The notes under the pieces: model-generated | Databases searched by the model: none | What the model saw: the letters and a program-made list of their open reading frames with translations, nothing else | What the model was told of the DNA's origin: nothing | Shown here: positions 8,638-16,843 of the stretch, one piece after another | Numbering within the stretch: position 1 is the stretch's first letter | Layout of the letters: every line of letters begins with the position of its first letter | Assembly: GCF_018304825.1 (NCBI RefSeq) | Contig: NZ_CP072648.1 | Location: 1 to 64,000 of the forward strand | Source: Chloracidobacterium validum | Lineage (GTDB): Bacteria > Acidobacteriota > Blastocatellia > Chloracidobacteriales > Chloracidobacteriaceae | DNA length: 64,000 bases | Reading direction: 5' to 3' | Made by a program: the position numbers and the translations under genes

Positions 8638-9075
8638 TTAGCGGCACTCGCCGGCAATTTCGTGGTAGCGGTCATGGAGCTTGTTGAGCGCCTGCTTGAT
8701 GGCTTCGTCATCGGCTTGTTGCGCCACGAGTTTTGCCACTTCGGCCGCCTCGCGTTCCAGCTTGGCCAGCAATGGACGCAGCTTGGCTGCTTCATAGCCT
8801 TTGGGCGGCTTTGAACGTGACCACAGCCGCGCTTTGCGCGCCATTTCGTCGGCGCGTTTGCGTACGGGGGCAAAGTCGCCATCTTCCATGGGGTGGAAGG
8901 TTCCAGCCAGGACGGAATGAAACTCTTCCTGAGCTTTCCAGGGGGCTTTGGGTTTTGGAGCCACGCCGGTTGTAGGTTCTTGCGCGTTGCCGCGCTCGGT
9001 CAGCGCCAATCCGGCGCCACCCAGCAGGAGCGTCAGTCCAACGAAGCCCGCCAGAGCGTTATGCATGCGAATCAT
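8638..9075 (-). CDS. Small exported helical protein of unknown function
   Basis: 145 residues. An N-terminal signal peptide (MIRMHNALAGFVGLTLLLGGAGLALTERGNAQ) is followed by a charged, mostly helical domain with repeated Ala/Lys/Glu heptad-like runs and a C-terminal LHDRYHEIAGECR. The pattern recalls four-helix-bundle cytochrome c'-like proteins, but there is no CxxCH haem motif and only one cysteine. The start at 9075 is chosen because AAGGAGT lies nine bases upstream and the signal peptide begins there; the longer frame would overlap folE. It sits between folE and the carboxyltransferase on the same strand, six bases from the latter. Confidence 0.75.
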   Translation of the reverse strand: MIRMHNALAGFVGLTLLLGGAGLALTERGNAQEPTTGVAPKPKAPWKAQEEFHSVLAGTFHPMEDGDFAPVRKRADEMARKARLWSRSKPPKGYEAAKLRPLLAKLEREAAEVAKLVAQQADDEAIKQALNKLHDRYHEIAGECR

Positions 9076-9113
9076 GGTTCTATGACTCCTTGAGAAAAAT
9101 ATCCCTGACCGGC

Positions 9114-9740
9114 TTAGTCGGTTGTCTGCCGGGCCAGGTAGTTGAAAAACTGTTCGCGCCAGGCAACTTCCTGAAAGCAGCCACGCAGCACCGTGCTTTC
9201 CACGCGGCCGGTGGCGCGCGCGCCGCGCATTTCCATGCACATCTGCCGCGCAATCAGGCAAACCGCGATGCCACGTGGGTGACAGGCTCGCTCCAGCGCC
9301 GTGGCAACGTCAGCCGCGAGGCGTTCCTGGAGCTGCGGGCGGCGCGCCGCATAGTCGAGCAGCTTGGCCGGCGCGCCAATGCCAATGCCCAACGCATCAG
9401 GGACGTAGGCAATGTGCGCCACGCCAAAAAACGGCGTCAAATGGTGGGCGCACATCGAATGAAAAGATAGCTTACCGACTGCGACGAACTGTCCGGCGAG
9501 TTCCTGGGCCGGGAACGTTGAAATTTCCGGACAAGGCTGGTCCGCAATGAAGGGGGCGAAAAACTCCGCCCAGAAGTCCGTAACGTTTTCCGCTGTGTGT
9601 TCAAGATGCACGTCACGGTCAGGCGTCAGCCGAAGCGAGTTCAGGAGCTGCCGCATGGCGCGGGCCGCTGTCAGCAAGTCAGGTTCACGGATGATTTCAG
9701 GCTTGGTTTGCTCGTCGTCGTTCGGCATGCTATGTCCCAC
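9114..9740 (-). CDS. folE: GTP cyclohydrolase I
   Basis: Converts GTP to 7,8-dihydroneopterin triphosphate, the first step of tetrahydrofolate (and pterin) synthesis. The zinc ligands of the family are present: Cys97 and His100 in SFHSMCAHHLTPFFG and Cys168 in RQMCMEMRG. The 208-residue length is normal for the homodecameric FolE type. The N-terminal 40 residues are variable. It lies divergent from asnS, with about 65 bases between the two starts, and upstream of the small exported protein on the same strand. Confidence 0.96.
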   Translation of the reverse strand: MGHSMPNDDEQTKPEIIREPDLLTAARAMRQLLNSLRLTPDRDVHLEHTAENVTDFWAEFFAPFIADQPCPEISTFPAQELAGQFVAVGKLSFHSMCAHHLTPFFGVAHIAYVPDALGIGIGAPAKLLDYAARRPQLQERLAADVATALERACHPRGIAVCLIARQMCMEMRGARATGRVESTVLRGCFQEVAWREQFFNYLARQTTD

Positions 9741-9805
9741 CCAGCGCGGATGGCAACGAACACGCTATCACAACTCTACTTCGTTGCGCTTGAATGATAA
9801 CCATC

Positions 9806-11119
9806 ATGAATCACGTTCGCATTGCTGATTTGGCAGCTTGTCTTGGACAAGAAATCACGATCAAAGGTTGGCTCTACAACGCACGGTCGAGTGGCAAGCT
9901 CTTGTTTCTCGAAGTTCGGGATGGCTCTGGCATCGTCCAGGCGGTGGTGGCTAAAAACGCCGTTTCTGAAGAAGTTTGGAATCAGGCGGCCGCGCTCACT
10001 CAGGAGTCTTCCGTGATGGTCACCGGGACGCCGCGTGAACATCCCAAGCGCCCCGGCGTGTATGAACTTGATGTAAGGGAGCTTGACATTGTTCAACTTG
10101 CGCACGATTACCCAATCACACCCAAAGAGCATGGCATTGAGTTCCTCATGGATCACCGTCACTTGTGGCTTCGCTCGAAACGGCAACATGCCATTTTGCG
10201 CGTTCGGCACGAAGTGATTCGGGCAGTGCGGGATTTCCTCGACAACGACGGGTTCATCTTGGCCGACACACCGGTTTTGACACCTGCGGCTTGTGAGGGG
10301 ACAACGACGCTTTTTGAGTTGGATTACTTTGACGATGGCAAAGCGTACCTCACGCAATCGGGGCAGCTTTACAACGAAGCTACGGCTGCGGCATTTGGCA
10401 AGGTGTATTGCTTCGGGCCGACGTTTCGGGCCGAGAAATCCAAGACGCGCCGCCATCTGACCGAGTTCTGGATGGTTGAGCCAGAGGTTGCCTACGCCAC
10501 GCTCGACGACATGATGACGCTGGCCGAGCGGTTTCTCAGCTTTATCGTGGCGCGCGTTTTGGAGCGCCGAAAAGAAGAACTCAAGTTGCTGGAGCGCGAC
10601 GTGACGAAGCTGGAAGCCGTCACCCCGCCATTTCCCCGGCTGGCTTACGACGAAGCCGTAAAGATGCTGCGCGCGGCCCATGCGGAAGGCGCGCTCGATC
10701 ACGACTTTGAATGGGGCGGCGATTTCGGCGCTCCCGATGAAACCTATTTGGCGCAGCAGTTTGACCGCCCGGTGATCGTCCATCGCTATCCGGCGCAGGT
10801 CAAGGCGTTCTACATGGAAGAAGACCCGGAGCGTCCAGAGGTTGCGCTGTGCCTGGATGTCCTTGCGCCTGAAGGTTATGGGGAAATCATCGGCGGCGGG
10901 CAGCGCATGCAGTCTTATGACAAGCTCGTGCAACGTATCGCCGACCATAACCTGCCGCGCGAAGCGTTTGAGTGGTATCTCGATTTACGCAAATACGGCT
11001 CGGTTCCGCACGCCGGTTTCGGCATGGGGATCGAGCGGTGTGTGGCGTGGTTGTGCGGGCTGGAACACGTCCGCGAGACCATCCCTTTTCCGCGCATGCT
11101 GTACCGGCTACGGCCCTAG
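9806..11119 (+). CDS. asnS: Asparaginyl-tRNA synthetase
   Basis: Class IIb aminoacyl-tRNA synthetase of 437 residues from the ATG at 9806 (MNHVRIADL); an in-frame ATG at 9794 adds four residues. The N-terminal OB-fold anticodon-binding domain is residues 1-100. The catalytic domain has motif 2 around [21 protein letters not shown] and motif 3 [13 protein letters not shown]. AsnRS and AspRS are close relatives. The overall length (no GAD insertion domain) and the segment [10 protein letters not shown], which matches AsnRS TVSGQL, favour AsnRS. Encoding AsnRS suggests direct asparaginylation, though a parallel transamidation route cannot be excluded. Confidence 0.93.
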   Translation: MNHVRIADLAACLGQEITIKGWLYNARSSGKLLFLEVRDGSGIVQAVVAKNAVSEEVWNQAAALTQESSVMVTGTPREHPKRPGVYELDVRELDIVQLAHDYPITPKEHGIEFLMDHRHLWLRSKRQHAILRVRHEVIRAVRDFLDNDGFILADTPVLTPAACEGTTTLFELDYFDDGKAYLTQSGQLYNEATAAAFGKVYCFGPTFRAEKSKTRRHLTEFWMVEPEVAYATLDDMMTLAERFLSFIVARVLERRKEELKLLERDVTKLEAVTPPFPRLAYDEAVKMLRAAHAEGALDHDFEWGGDFGAPDETYLAQQFDRPVIVHRYPAQVKAFYMEEDPERPEVALCLDVLAPEGYGEIIGGGQRMQSYDKLVQRIADHNLPREAFEWYLDLRKYGSVPHAGFGMGIERCVAWLCGLEHVRETIPFPRMLYRLRP

Positions 11120-11145
11120 TCCAACCATCGTCCCGAAACACGACC

Positions 11146-12009
11146 ATGATGAGGCATACGATCACCCTGTGCTGGCTCACGCTTGTCTTCACCGGCTGGT
11201 TTACCGGCGCGGCCGTGGCGCAAGCGCCGACCAAAGCAGCAGACGCACCACCGCGGACGCCAACCGAAACCGTCCAGGCTTTTTACAGCTTGCTTCGGGA
11301 GCGCCGATTTGCCGAAGCTTTTGAGCTTCACGTATGCGGGCCGGCCGTCGCGAAGTTGACAGCGCAGCAGATGGCCGACCTCGAGCCGGAGTTTCTCAAG
11401 CTGAGTGGCGGCATTCCAGAGAAGTTGATGACGAGTGGCGAGACCGTCACCGGCGAGGATGCGACCGTGTTTGTCGTCATTCCTTCGGGTATCGTCGCCA
11501 ACGGCAAGCCACAGACGACGACGGCTCCAATCGGACTGATTCTGAGCGAAGGGCGCTGGCTGATCGGAGACCGTGAAACCCAGGCGCTGGCCGTGGCGCA
11601 TGGCGGCAACTTCTTCAAGCTCAGTGAGGAAGGCGTCTTTCTCACCATGGCCCAGAACGAAGACGCAATAGCGCGGTTGGTGACGCAGTTGATCGAAATC
11701 GAGCAAGTGTTTGCGCGCAACAACCGCGGGCAATATGGCACGCTGCCAGAACTCATCGCGCAGCGCGGACAGTTTCGAGAAGGCATTGCCAAAATACTGG
11801 AACTGTTACAAACCGGGGAAATCGTCGGGCACACGATTGAAATCGTCGTCACGCCAGATCGTCGGGACTATGCCATTTACGTCATTCCGAAACGGCACAA
11901 CTATGACGGCCGCTATTCGTTCTATGCGGATCGAAACGGCGTGCGTTACCGCAACTACGGCGGCGCGCGCATCGAGAAAGACACGCCCGGCAACAAAACC
12001 CTCAACTAA
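11146..12009 (+). CDS. Exported protein with an NTF2-like N-terminal and a pilin-like C-terminal part
   Basis: 287 residues starting at the first of two ATGs (11146), 26 bases after asnS. Residues 1-30 are a signal peptide (TLCWLTLVFTGWFTGAAVAQA). Residues 38-150 (PTETVQAFYSLLRERRFAEAFEL... onward) resemble an NTF2/SnoaL or DUF4878-type cone fold. The C-terminal 100 residues, from IARLVTQLIEIEQVFARNNRGQYGTL to YSFYADRNGVRYRNYGGA, look like the globular part of type IV pilin or GspG-like proteins (helix, then a strand-rich region with an 'FYADRNGVRY' end). There is no N-terminal prepilin peptidase motif. Function unknown; domain assignments are by eye. Confidence 0.7.
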   Translation: MMRHTITLCWLTLVFTGWFTGAAVAQAPTKAADAPPRTPTETVQAFYSLLRERRFAEAFELHVCGPAVAKLTAQQMADLEPEFLKLSGGIPEKLMTSGETVTGEDATVFVVIPSGIVANGKPQTTTAPIGLILSEGRWLIGDRETQALAVAHGGNFFKLSEEGVFLTMAQNEDAIARLVTQLIEIEQVFARNNRGQYGTLPELIAQRGQFREGIAKILELLQTGEIVGHTIEIVVTPDRRDYAIYVIPKRHNYDGRYSFYADRNGVRYRNYGGARIEKDTPGNKTLN

Positions 12010-12045
12010 CCGACCCCGCGACGAACCCGCGCCAGGAGTCCTCAC

Positions 12046-13248
12046 ATGAGCCAGGATGCCCATCACATTGAAACATTGGCCGTTCACGCCGGTCGAACGC
12101 CTGATCCGACCACCGGGGCCGTGATGCCACCCATTCACTTGGCAACCAACTACGAGCGCGACGCGACCGGCGCCTGCCCACGCGGATTTGAATACACCCG
12201 CGAGGGCAACCCAAACCGGCGCGCGCTGGAAACCAGCCTGGCGCTGCTCGAAGGTGGTGCGGCGGCCGCCTGCTTTGCTTCGGGCAACGCGGCGGCGGCG
12301 GCGGTGTTTCAGGCGCTGACGCCCGCGCAGCACGTCGTGATTGCGCAGGATACCTACTACGGCACGGCTGTCCTGCTGAAAGACATCTTTGCGGACTGGT
12401 CACTGGAGGCAACCTTTGTGGACGCCACCCAGCCCGAAGCCATAGCCGCCGCCATGCGAACCAACACGGCACTGGTCTGGGTCGAGACGCCCTCGAATCC
12501 GCTACTGTCGGTCGTGGATCTTCCGCGCGCAGCCGAGATAGCCCATGCGCAGCAGGCACATCTGTTGGTCGAAAATACGCTGGGGACGCCGATTTTGCAG
12601 CGTCCGTTCGACTTCGGGGCCGACCTAGTCGTGCATTCAACGACGAAGTTTCTCGGCGGACACAGCGACCTTCTTGGGGGCGTCGTCATCACGAAGCGCC
12701 AAGATGCGTTTTTTGAACGAATTCGGCGGGTGCAAGTTGTGGGCGGAGCTGTTCCATCCCCATTTGACTGCTGGCTGTTGCAGCGCAGTTTGAAAACCCT
12801 GCCCTGTCGTGTCCGAACCCAATCGGAAACGGCGCTCAAGGTGGCGCGCTTTCTGGCAACGCATAAGCGCGTCGAGCGGGTGCTGTATCCCGGCTTGCCG
12901 GAACATCCGGGTTACTTGACGGCCAAACGGCAGATGAGTGGCTTTGGCGGCGTGCTGTCCTTCACGCTCAAGGAAGGGGATGCCGCCGCGAAGGCGCTAC
13001 CGGCGCGGACGCGCATCTTTACCCACGCCACGAGCATTGGCGGCGTTGAAAGTCTGATTGAGCATCGGGCATCGGCCGAAGGCCCCGGCACGCGCGCGCC
13101 GCAAAACCTGGTTCGGTTGTCCATTGGCTTGGAACACCCGGATGATCTCATCGCCGACCTTGCGCAAGCCTTGGGAGACGTTCCCCACGCCGAGCCGAAG
13201 CCGGTATTTCCCGGCGGACGGCTGCTCCGTTCCCCAAAGGAACTGTGA
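12046..13248 (+). CDS. Cys/Met metabolism PLP enzyme (cystathionine gamma-synthase/lyase family)
   Basis: Fold-type I PLP enzyme of 400 residues. Lys201 in HSTTKFLGGHSDLLGG is the Schiff-base lysine. The N-terminal LAVHAGRTPDPTTGAVMPPIHLATNY and YTREGNPNR match the family's SRxxNPT segment. The usual VDNTF(A/M)(S/T)P motif, whose Asp contacts the PLP pyridine nitrogen, reads VENTLGTP here, giving Glu176 at that position. The likely reaction is gamma-synthase, gamma-lyase or O-acylhomoserine sulfhydrylase chemistry; sequence alone does not decide. CAGGAGT lies seven bases before the ATG. Confidence 0.88.
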   Translation: MSQDAHHIETLAVHAGRTPDPTTGAVMPPIHLATNYERDATGACPRGFEYTREGNPNRRALETSLALLEGGAAAACFASGNAAAAAVFQALTPAQHVVIAQDTYYGTAVLLKDIFADWSLEATFVDATQPEAIAAAMRTNTALVWVETPSNPLLSVVDLPRAAEIAHAQQAHLLVENTLGTPILQRPFDFGADLVVHSTTKFLGGHSDLLGGVVITKRQDAFFERIRRVQVVGGAVPSPFDCWLLQRSLKTLPCRVRTQSETALKVARFLATHKRVERVLYPGLPEHPGYLTAKRQMSGFGGVLSFTLKEGDAAAKALPARTRIFTHATSIGGVESLIEHRASAEGPGTRAPQNLVRLSIGLEHPDDLIADLAQALGDVPHAEPKPVFPGGRLLRSPKEL

Positions 13249-13281
13249 AACCCAGGTGAGGTTGCAGGGGCAGACCACCGG

Positions 13282-13863
13282 TTACTTGTCCAGCAGCGCG
13301 ACTTGAAGGCCTAGCTTGAGTTGGTGGGCAATGGCTTCCAGAAGTGTTTTCTTGTCTTTGGTACTACAGTGGGTCATCACGTAGTATCCCCCGCGCGCTC
13401 GCTGCGATGATCCATACTTTTTGTCTTTTTCCGTAGCGACAAGGGGAACCTTGCACACCTGAAGCCCAAGCTCTTTCACCTTGTCAGCGCCTATTTTCTC
13501 GATTGCTCTGACAAATGACTCGGCTGCTTCGGGGCCGTCAAAGCAGGTTCCATCGGGAAACGTGATGGAGAGTCGGCGATGAGGGGCTTTGGATGGCTTG
13601 CCTTGGGCGTGATTTTGACGGGCACGCTGGCGCAGCGCTTGGTCGAAATCTCGAAGCCATTCTTTCTTGAGTTGTTCGACCTTCTTCTGAAACGCTACAA
13701 GGGATTTGCAAAGACGGCTAAGTTTTTCGACCTGCTCGAAATTCTTCTGATCCGAGGCCAGCTTGATTTCGCCAGTGAGATCGCCGATGGCGCTATCCAC
13801 TTCCTCGGACATCAATTCAAAAGCCGCCAAGATGCCTCTTGGCACGTCTGGTTTTTCTGTCAT
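13282..13863 (-). CDS. Hypothetical protein, coiled-coil N-terminus with conserved C-terminal domain
   Basis: 193 residues, not recognised. Residues 15-85 are charged and likely coiled coil (EEVDSAIGDLTGEIKLASDQKNFEQVEKLSRLCKSLVAFQKKVEQLKKEWL). Residues 96-190 look like a compact alpha/beta domain: RRLSITFPDGTCFDGPEAAESFVRAIEKIGADKVKELGL, then GGYYVMTHCSTKDKKTLLEAIAHQLKLGLQVALLD. No catalytic motif is obvious. Lysine content is higher and GC lower by eye than in neighbouring genes, which hints at acquisition. It lies between a plus-strand PLP enzyme and PBP4 and shares no obvious pathway with either. Confidence 0.75.
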   Translation of the reverse strand: MTEKPDVPRGILAAFELMSEEVDSAIGDLTGEIKLASDQKNFEQVEKLSRLCKSLVAFQKKVEQLKKEWLRDFDQALRQRARQNHAQGKPSKAPHRRLSITFPDGTCFDGPEAAESFVRAIEKIGADKVKELGLQVCKVPLVATEKDKKYGSSQRARGGYYVMTHCSTKDKKTLLEAIAHQLKLGLQVALLDK

Positions 13864-13890
13864 CTTGGATCAGGCAGGTCATGAGAACCA

Positions 13891-15285
13891 TTACCGAGCG
13901 GTGCTGGCCGTCCGTGCGGCGGCGCTTTCCGTCACCACGGCGTCTTCGCACAGCGACGGTGACATTTCCGAACCCAGCGCCAACGGCAAAGCCCCGCCGC
14001 TATCAGCGGCGACCATCGAGATGATTTCTTCCTGGAGCGTTCGTAGGCTATGCGGCGAACCCCGCTCCAGAATGGCGAAGAACAACAGTCCGCGCTTCTG
14101 CGTGTAGAGAATTCCGGCCAGGGCGCTCGTGGATGAAAGCGTTCCGGTTTTGCCGATGACCGTGCCCACCAAGTCAGGACTGGTGAAGCGCCGGTGCAGC
14201 GTGCCGGTGTCTATTCCGGCAATGGGCAGCAGTTCGCCCAGTGAAAGCTTTCGCTTTTCGAGCCAGTTCACCGCGTAGCGCATGACTTTGACCGTGGCAC
14301 GTGGCGTGACGGCGTTTTGGCCAAGCCCGGAGGTGGTTTGCAGATAGACTTCCTGCGGAGCAAGACCGACTTTCTCGATGAGGTACTGCCGCACGCCCGC
14401 CGGGCCGCCGACGCGCGCGCCGACAACGTGCGTCATTTCATTGTTGCTGTAGGCATTGATGGACTTGAGAATCTTCAGCAACGGCGAGGAACGATACTCT
14501 ATCAACGGATAACGTGGCGTCGTGTAGTCATCCACGATGGCGTTGCCGGGCGAGATGGTGATGCCCTGATAGGTCGGCAGGTGGCTGAAGGCCTTGACGC
14601 CGCGCACGGCGTTCCAGACGGCCTCGGTTTTGGGTGTCCAGCGTGTCCGGTCGAGCGTGGAAAGAATTTCACGTCCGATCACCACCGGCTGCGACCGCAT
14701 GTTGAGCAGGACACCGGCGCCAATCCGAATGTTGCCCTGGATGTTGCGGACACCCATTTCACGCAGCCGCTCCCCGATGAGGAACAAGCTTTCCGTGGCA
14801 AATGACGGATCGTATTCACCACTGATGACCAGATCGCCCATCAGCGTCCCGGTGTTCCAGTCCATCGTGCCGGTGTAGCCAACTCGGGTTGGATAGCGAT
14901 AGTTCACGCCCAGGGCTTCGAGCGCCGCCAGTGAGGTCATGACCTTGGTGACCGACGCCGGGTTGTACATCATTCCGTCATTGAGGCTCAGCACCGGCGA
15001 GCCATCGAGTGCCTCGAAATAGATGCCGTGCGACTGCACCGAGCGGGAAAAGCTCAGTAACCGTGCCGTCACCATGTCCGGCAACGTCAACGGACCCGGC
15101 AATGGTTGAACCTCCTCGACCGGCGCCGCCGGGCCGCTCACCTGACCACGCGCCGCGTGCATGGCTGGGGCTGGCCGCAAGTCATCATTGGAGATGACAC
15201 GCGGGCGCTGTTGCGCCACCAGGGGGGCGGTGAGTAAGCAGCAGGCGCTCCATACGGCGAGCGTCATCCGAATCGGGTACTTCAT
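13891..15285 (-). CDS. dacB: D-alanyl-D-alanine carboxypeptidase/endopeptidase (PBP4 family)
   Basis: Periplasmic serine peptidase that trims or cleaves peptidoglycan cross-links. A signal peptide occupies residues 1-25 (MTLAVWSACCLLTAPLVAQQ). The three PBP motifs are visible: SxxK in PASVTKVMTS, SxN in YSNNEM, and KTG in VIGKTGTLSS. The spacing between SxxK and SxN is long, as in the class C (PBP4/DacB) type with an inserted domain. The start at 15285 is chosen over upstream in-frame ATGs because GAGGAG sits nine bases before it and the signal peptide begins there. Confidence 0.93.
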   Translation of the reverse strand: MKYPIRMTLAVWSACCLLTAPLVAQQRPRVISNDDLRPAPAMHAARGQVSGPAAPVEEVQPLPGPLTLPDMVTARLLSFSRSVQSHGIYFEALDGSPVLSLNDGMMYNPASVTKVMTSLAALEALGVNYRYPTRVGYTGTMDWNTGTLMGDLVISGEYDPSFATESLFLIGERLREMGVRNIQGNIRIGAGVLLNMRSQPVVIGREILSTLDRTRWTPKTEAVWNAVRGVKAFSHLPTYQGITISPGNAIVDDYTTPRYPLIEYRSSPLLKILKSINAYSNNEMTHVVGARVGGPAGVRQYLIEKVGLAPQEVYLQTTSGLGQNAVTPRATVKVMRYAVNWLEKRKLSLGELLPIAGIDTGTLHRRFTSPDLVGTVIGKTGTLSSTSALAGILYTQKRGLLFFAILERGSPHSLRTLQEEIISMVAADSGGALPLALGSEMSPSLCEDAVVTESAAARTASTAR

Positions 15286-15372
15286 GGTGAAGCGCTCCTC
15301 TCGAGGCATGAGTTTGAGAGTGATGTGAAGACGGTTGTTCCCTGGGTTGCCGCTTGGCAAGCGCGTTTTATG

Positions 15373-16815
15373 TTAGCGCTGTGTGCCGCCGACTGTCATC
15401 TCCGAAATTTTGATGGTTGGCATCCCAACGCCGACCGGTACGCTTTGGCCGTCTTTGCCACAGGTGCCAACCCCTAAATCAAGTTCCAGGTCGCACCCAA
15501 CGGCCGTAACCTTGGTCAAGGCTTCCGGTCCGTGACCGATGAGCGTCGCATCCTTGACCGGTGCTGTGATGCGGCCGTCTTCAATCAGGTAGGCTTCGCT
15601 GGCCGAGAAAACAAACTTGCCACTGGTGATGTCCACCTGACCACCGCCAAACTGCACCGCGTAAAGCCCACGCTTCACACTGCGCACGATGTCTTCCGGC
15701 GCTTCCGTCCCGGCCAGCATGTAGGTGTTCGTCATGCGGGGCATCGGAATATGGCGATAGCTTTCGCGCCGTCCGTTGCCGGTGCGCGGCACGCCCAGGA
15801 GCCGGGCGTTGAGGTAATCGTTGATATAGCCGCGCAGGATGCCCTTTTCAATCAGCACGGTGCGGGAAGTCGGATGACCTTCGTCGTCCACGTTGAGCGA
15901 GCCACGCCTGCCGGGCAGTGTCCCGTCGTCCACAATCGTACATGCCTCGCTGGCGACACGCTGCCCGATGAGGTCTGAGAAAGCCGACGTTTTCTTGCGG
16001 TTGAAGTCGGCTTCCAGCCCGTGGCCGATGGCTTCGTGCAGCAGGATGCCGGGCCAGCCGTGGCCAAGCACGACTTCCATCGGGCCGGCCGGCGCGTCCA
16101 CGGCGTCGAACTGCAAGATGGCCAGCCGGACGGCTTCGCGTGCCAGAGCCTCCGGCCCTAGCTCTCCTTCGGTGAACATCCCGAAGCCCCGTCTTCCGCC
16201 GCCCCCGGCGCGACCGGCGCGCAGGTCGCCGTCCTGGTCGGCAATGCACATCACGCCAATGCGCGCCAGCGGCTGCATATCACCGGTCAGGACGCCGTCG
16301 CTGGTGGCGACCATGACGGCTTTCCACTCGTCGGCCAGGCTGACCTGAACTTTTTGAATTCGGCGGTCGGCCGCGTAGCAGCGTTCATCAATGTCTCTCA
16401 GCAGCTCGATTTTGCGTTCGATGGAAACCTCGCCGACAGGTTCCACGGGCGGATACAGGTCATGCGCCGCAGCGCGCGCCGTCACGGCAACCGGACTGGC
16501 CGACTTCGCCGCGTCACGGGCAATGCACGCTGCCGTCCGCGCCGCCTGGCGGATGCTCTCCCGCGAAATGTCATCCGTGTAAGCGTAGCCGGTCTTTTCA
16601 CCGACGATGACGCGCACGCCAACCCCCTGCGCGACCGACCGGTTCGCTGCCTTGATCAGGTGTTCTTCAAGATTGAGTGAGTTGGTGCGGCAGTATTCAA
16701 AGTACAGATCGGCGTAATCGCCGCCGTCCGCCAGCGCCTCGCCCAGGAGTGTGTTGAGGTCATCAGTCGTCAGTCCATAGCGGTTGAGAAAAAAAGCGAT
16801 GGCATCCGTGGTCAT
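15373..16815 (-). CDS. tldD: Metalloprotease TldD
   Basis: 480 residues from the ATG at 16815, which has GGAG nine bases upstream; the longer frame would overlap alaS. TldD proteins form a zinc metalloprotease with TldE/PmbA that acts on unfolded peptides and matures some peptide antibiotics. The zinc motif HEAIGH (within LLHEAIGHGLEAD) is intact, as is the C-terminal ADRGxxD-type region LELDLGVGTCGKDGQSVPVGVGMPTIKISEMTVGG. No tldE/pmbA partner is in the window. It lies 28 bases downstream of alaS on the same strand. Confidence 0.94.
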   Translation of the reverse strand: MTTDAIAFFLNRYGLTTDDLNTLLGEALADGGDYADLYFEYCRTNSLNLEEHLIKAANRSVAQGVGVRVIVGEKTGYAYTDDISRESIRQAARTAACIARDAAKSASPVAVTARAAAHDLYPPVEPVGEVSIERKIELLRDIDERCYAADRRIQKVQVSLADEWKAVMVATSDGVLTGDMQPLARIGVMCIADQDGDLRAGRAGGGGRRGFGMFTEGELGPEALAREAVRLAILQFDAVDAPAGPMEVVLGHGWPGILLHEAIGHGLEADFNRKKTSAFSDLIGQRVASEACTIVDDGTLPGRRGSLNVDDEGHPTSRTVLIEKGILRGYINDYLNARLLGVPRTGNGRRESYRHIPMPRMTNTYMLAGTEAPEDIVRSVKRGLYAVQFGGGQVDITSGKFVFSASEAYLIEDGRITAPVKDATLIGHGPEALTKVTAVGCDLELDLGVGTCGKDGQSVPVGVGMPTIKISEMTVGGTQR

Positions 16816-16843
16816 GCGAAATTTCTCCAGGTTGAGGAAAGCA

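Noticed and set aside
8638-9261. Longer 207-codon version of the small exported protein
   Set aside because: Its first 62 codons overlap folE; the ATG at 9075 has a good ribosome-binding site and starts the signal peptide.
9776-10948. 390-codon minus-strand open frame opposite asnS
   Set aside because: It lies entirely antisense to a clear asparaginyl-tRNA synthetase and shows no domain; it reflects the high-GC codon pattern.
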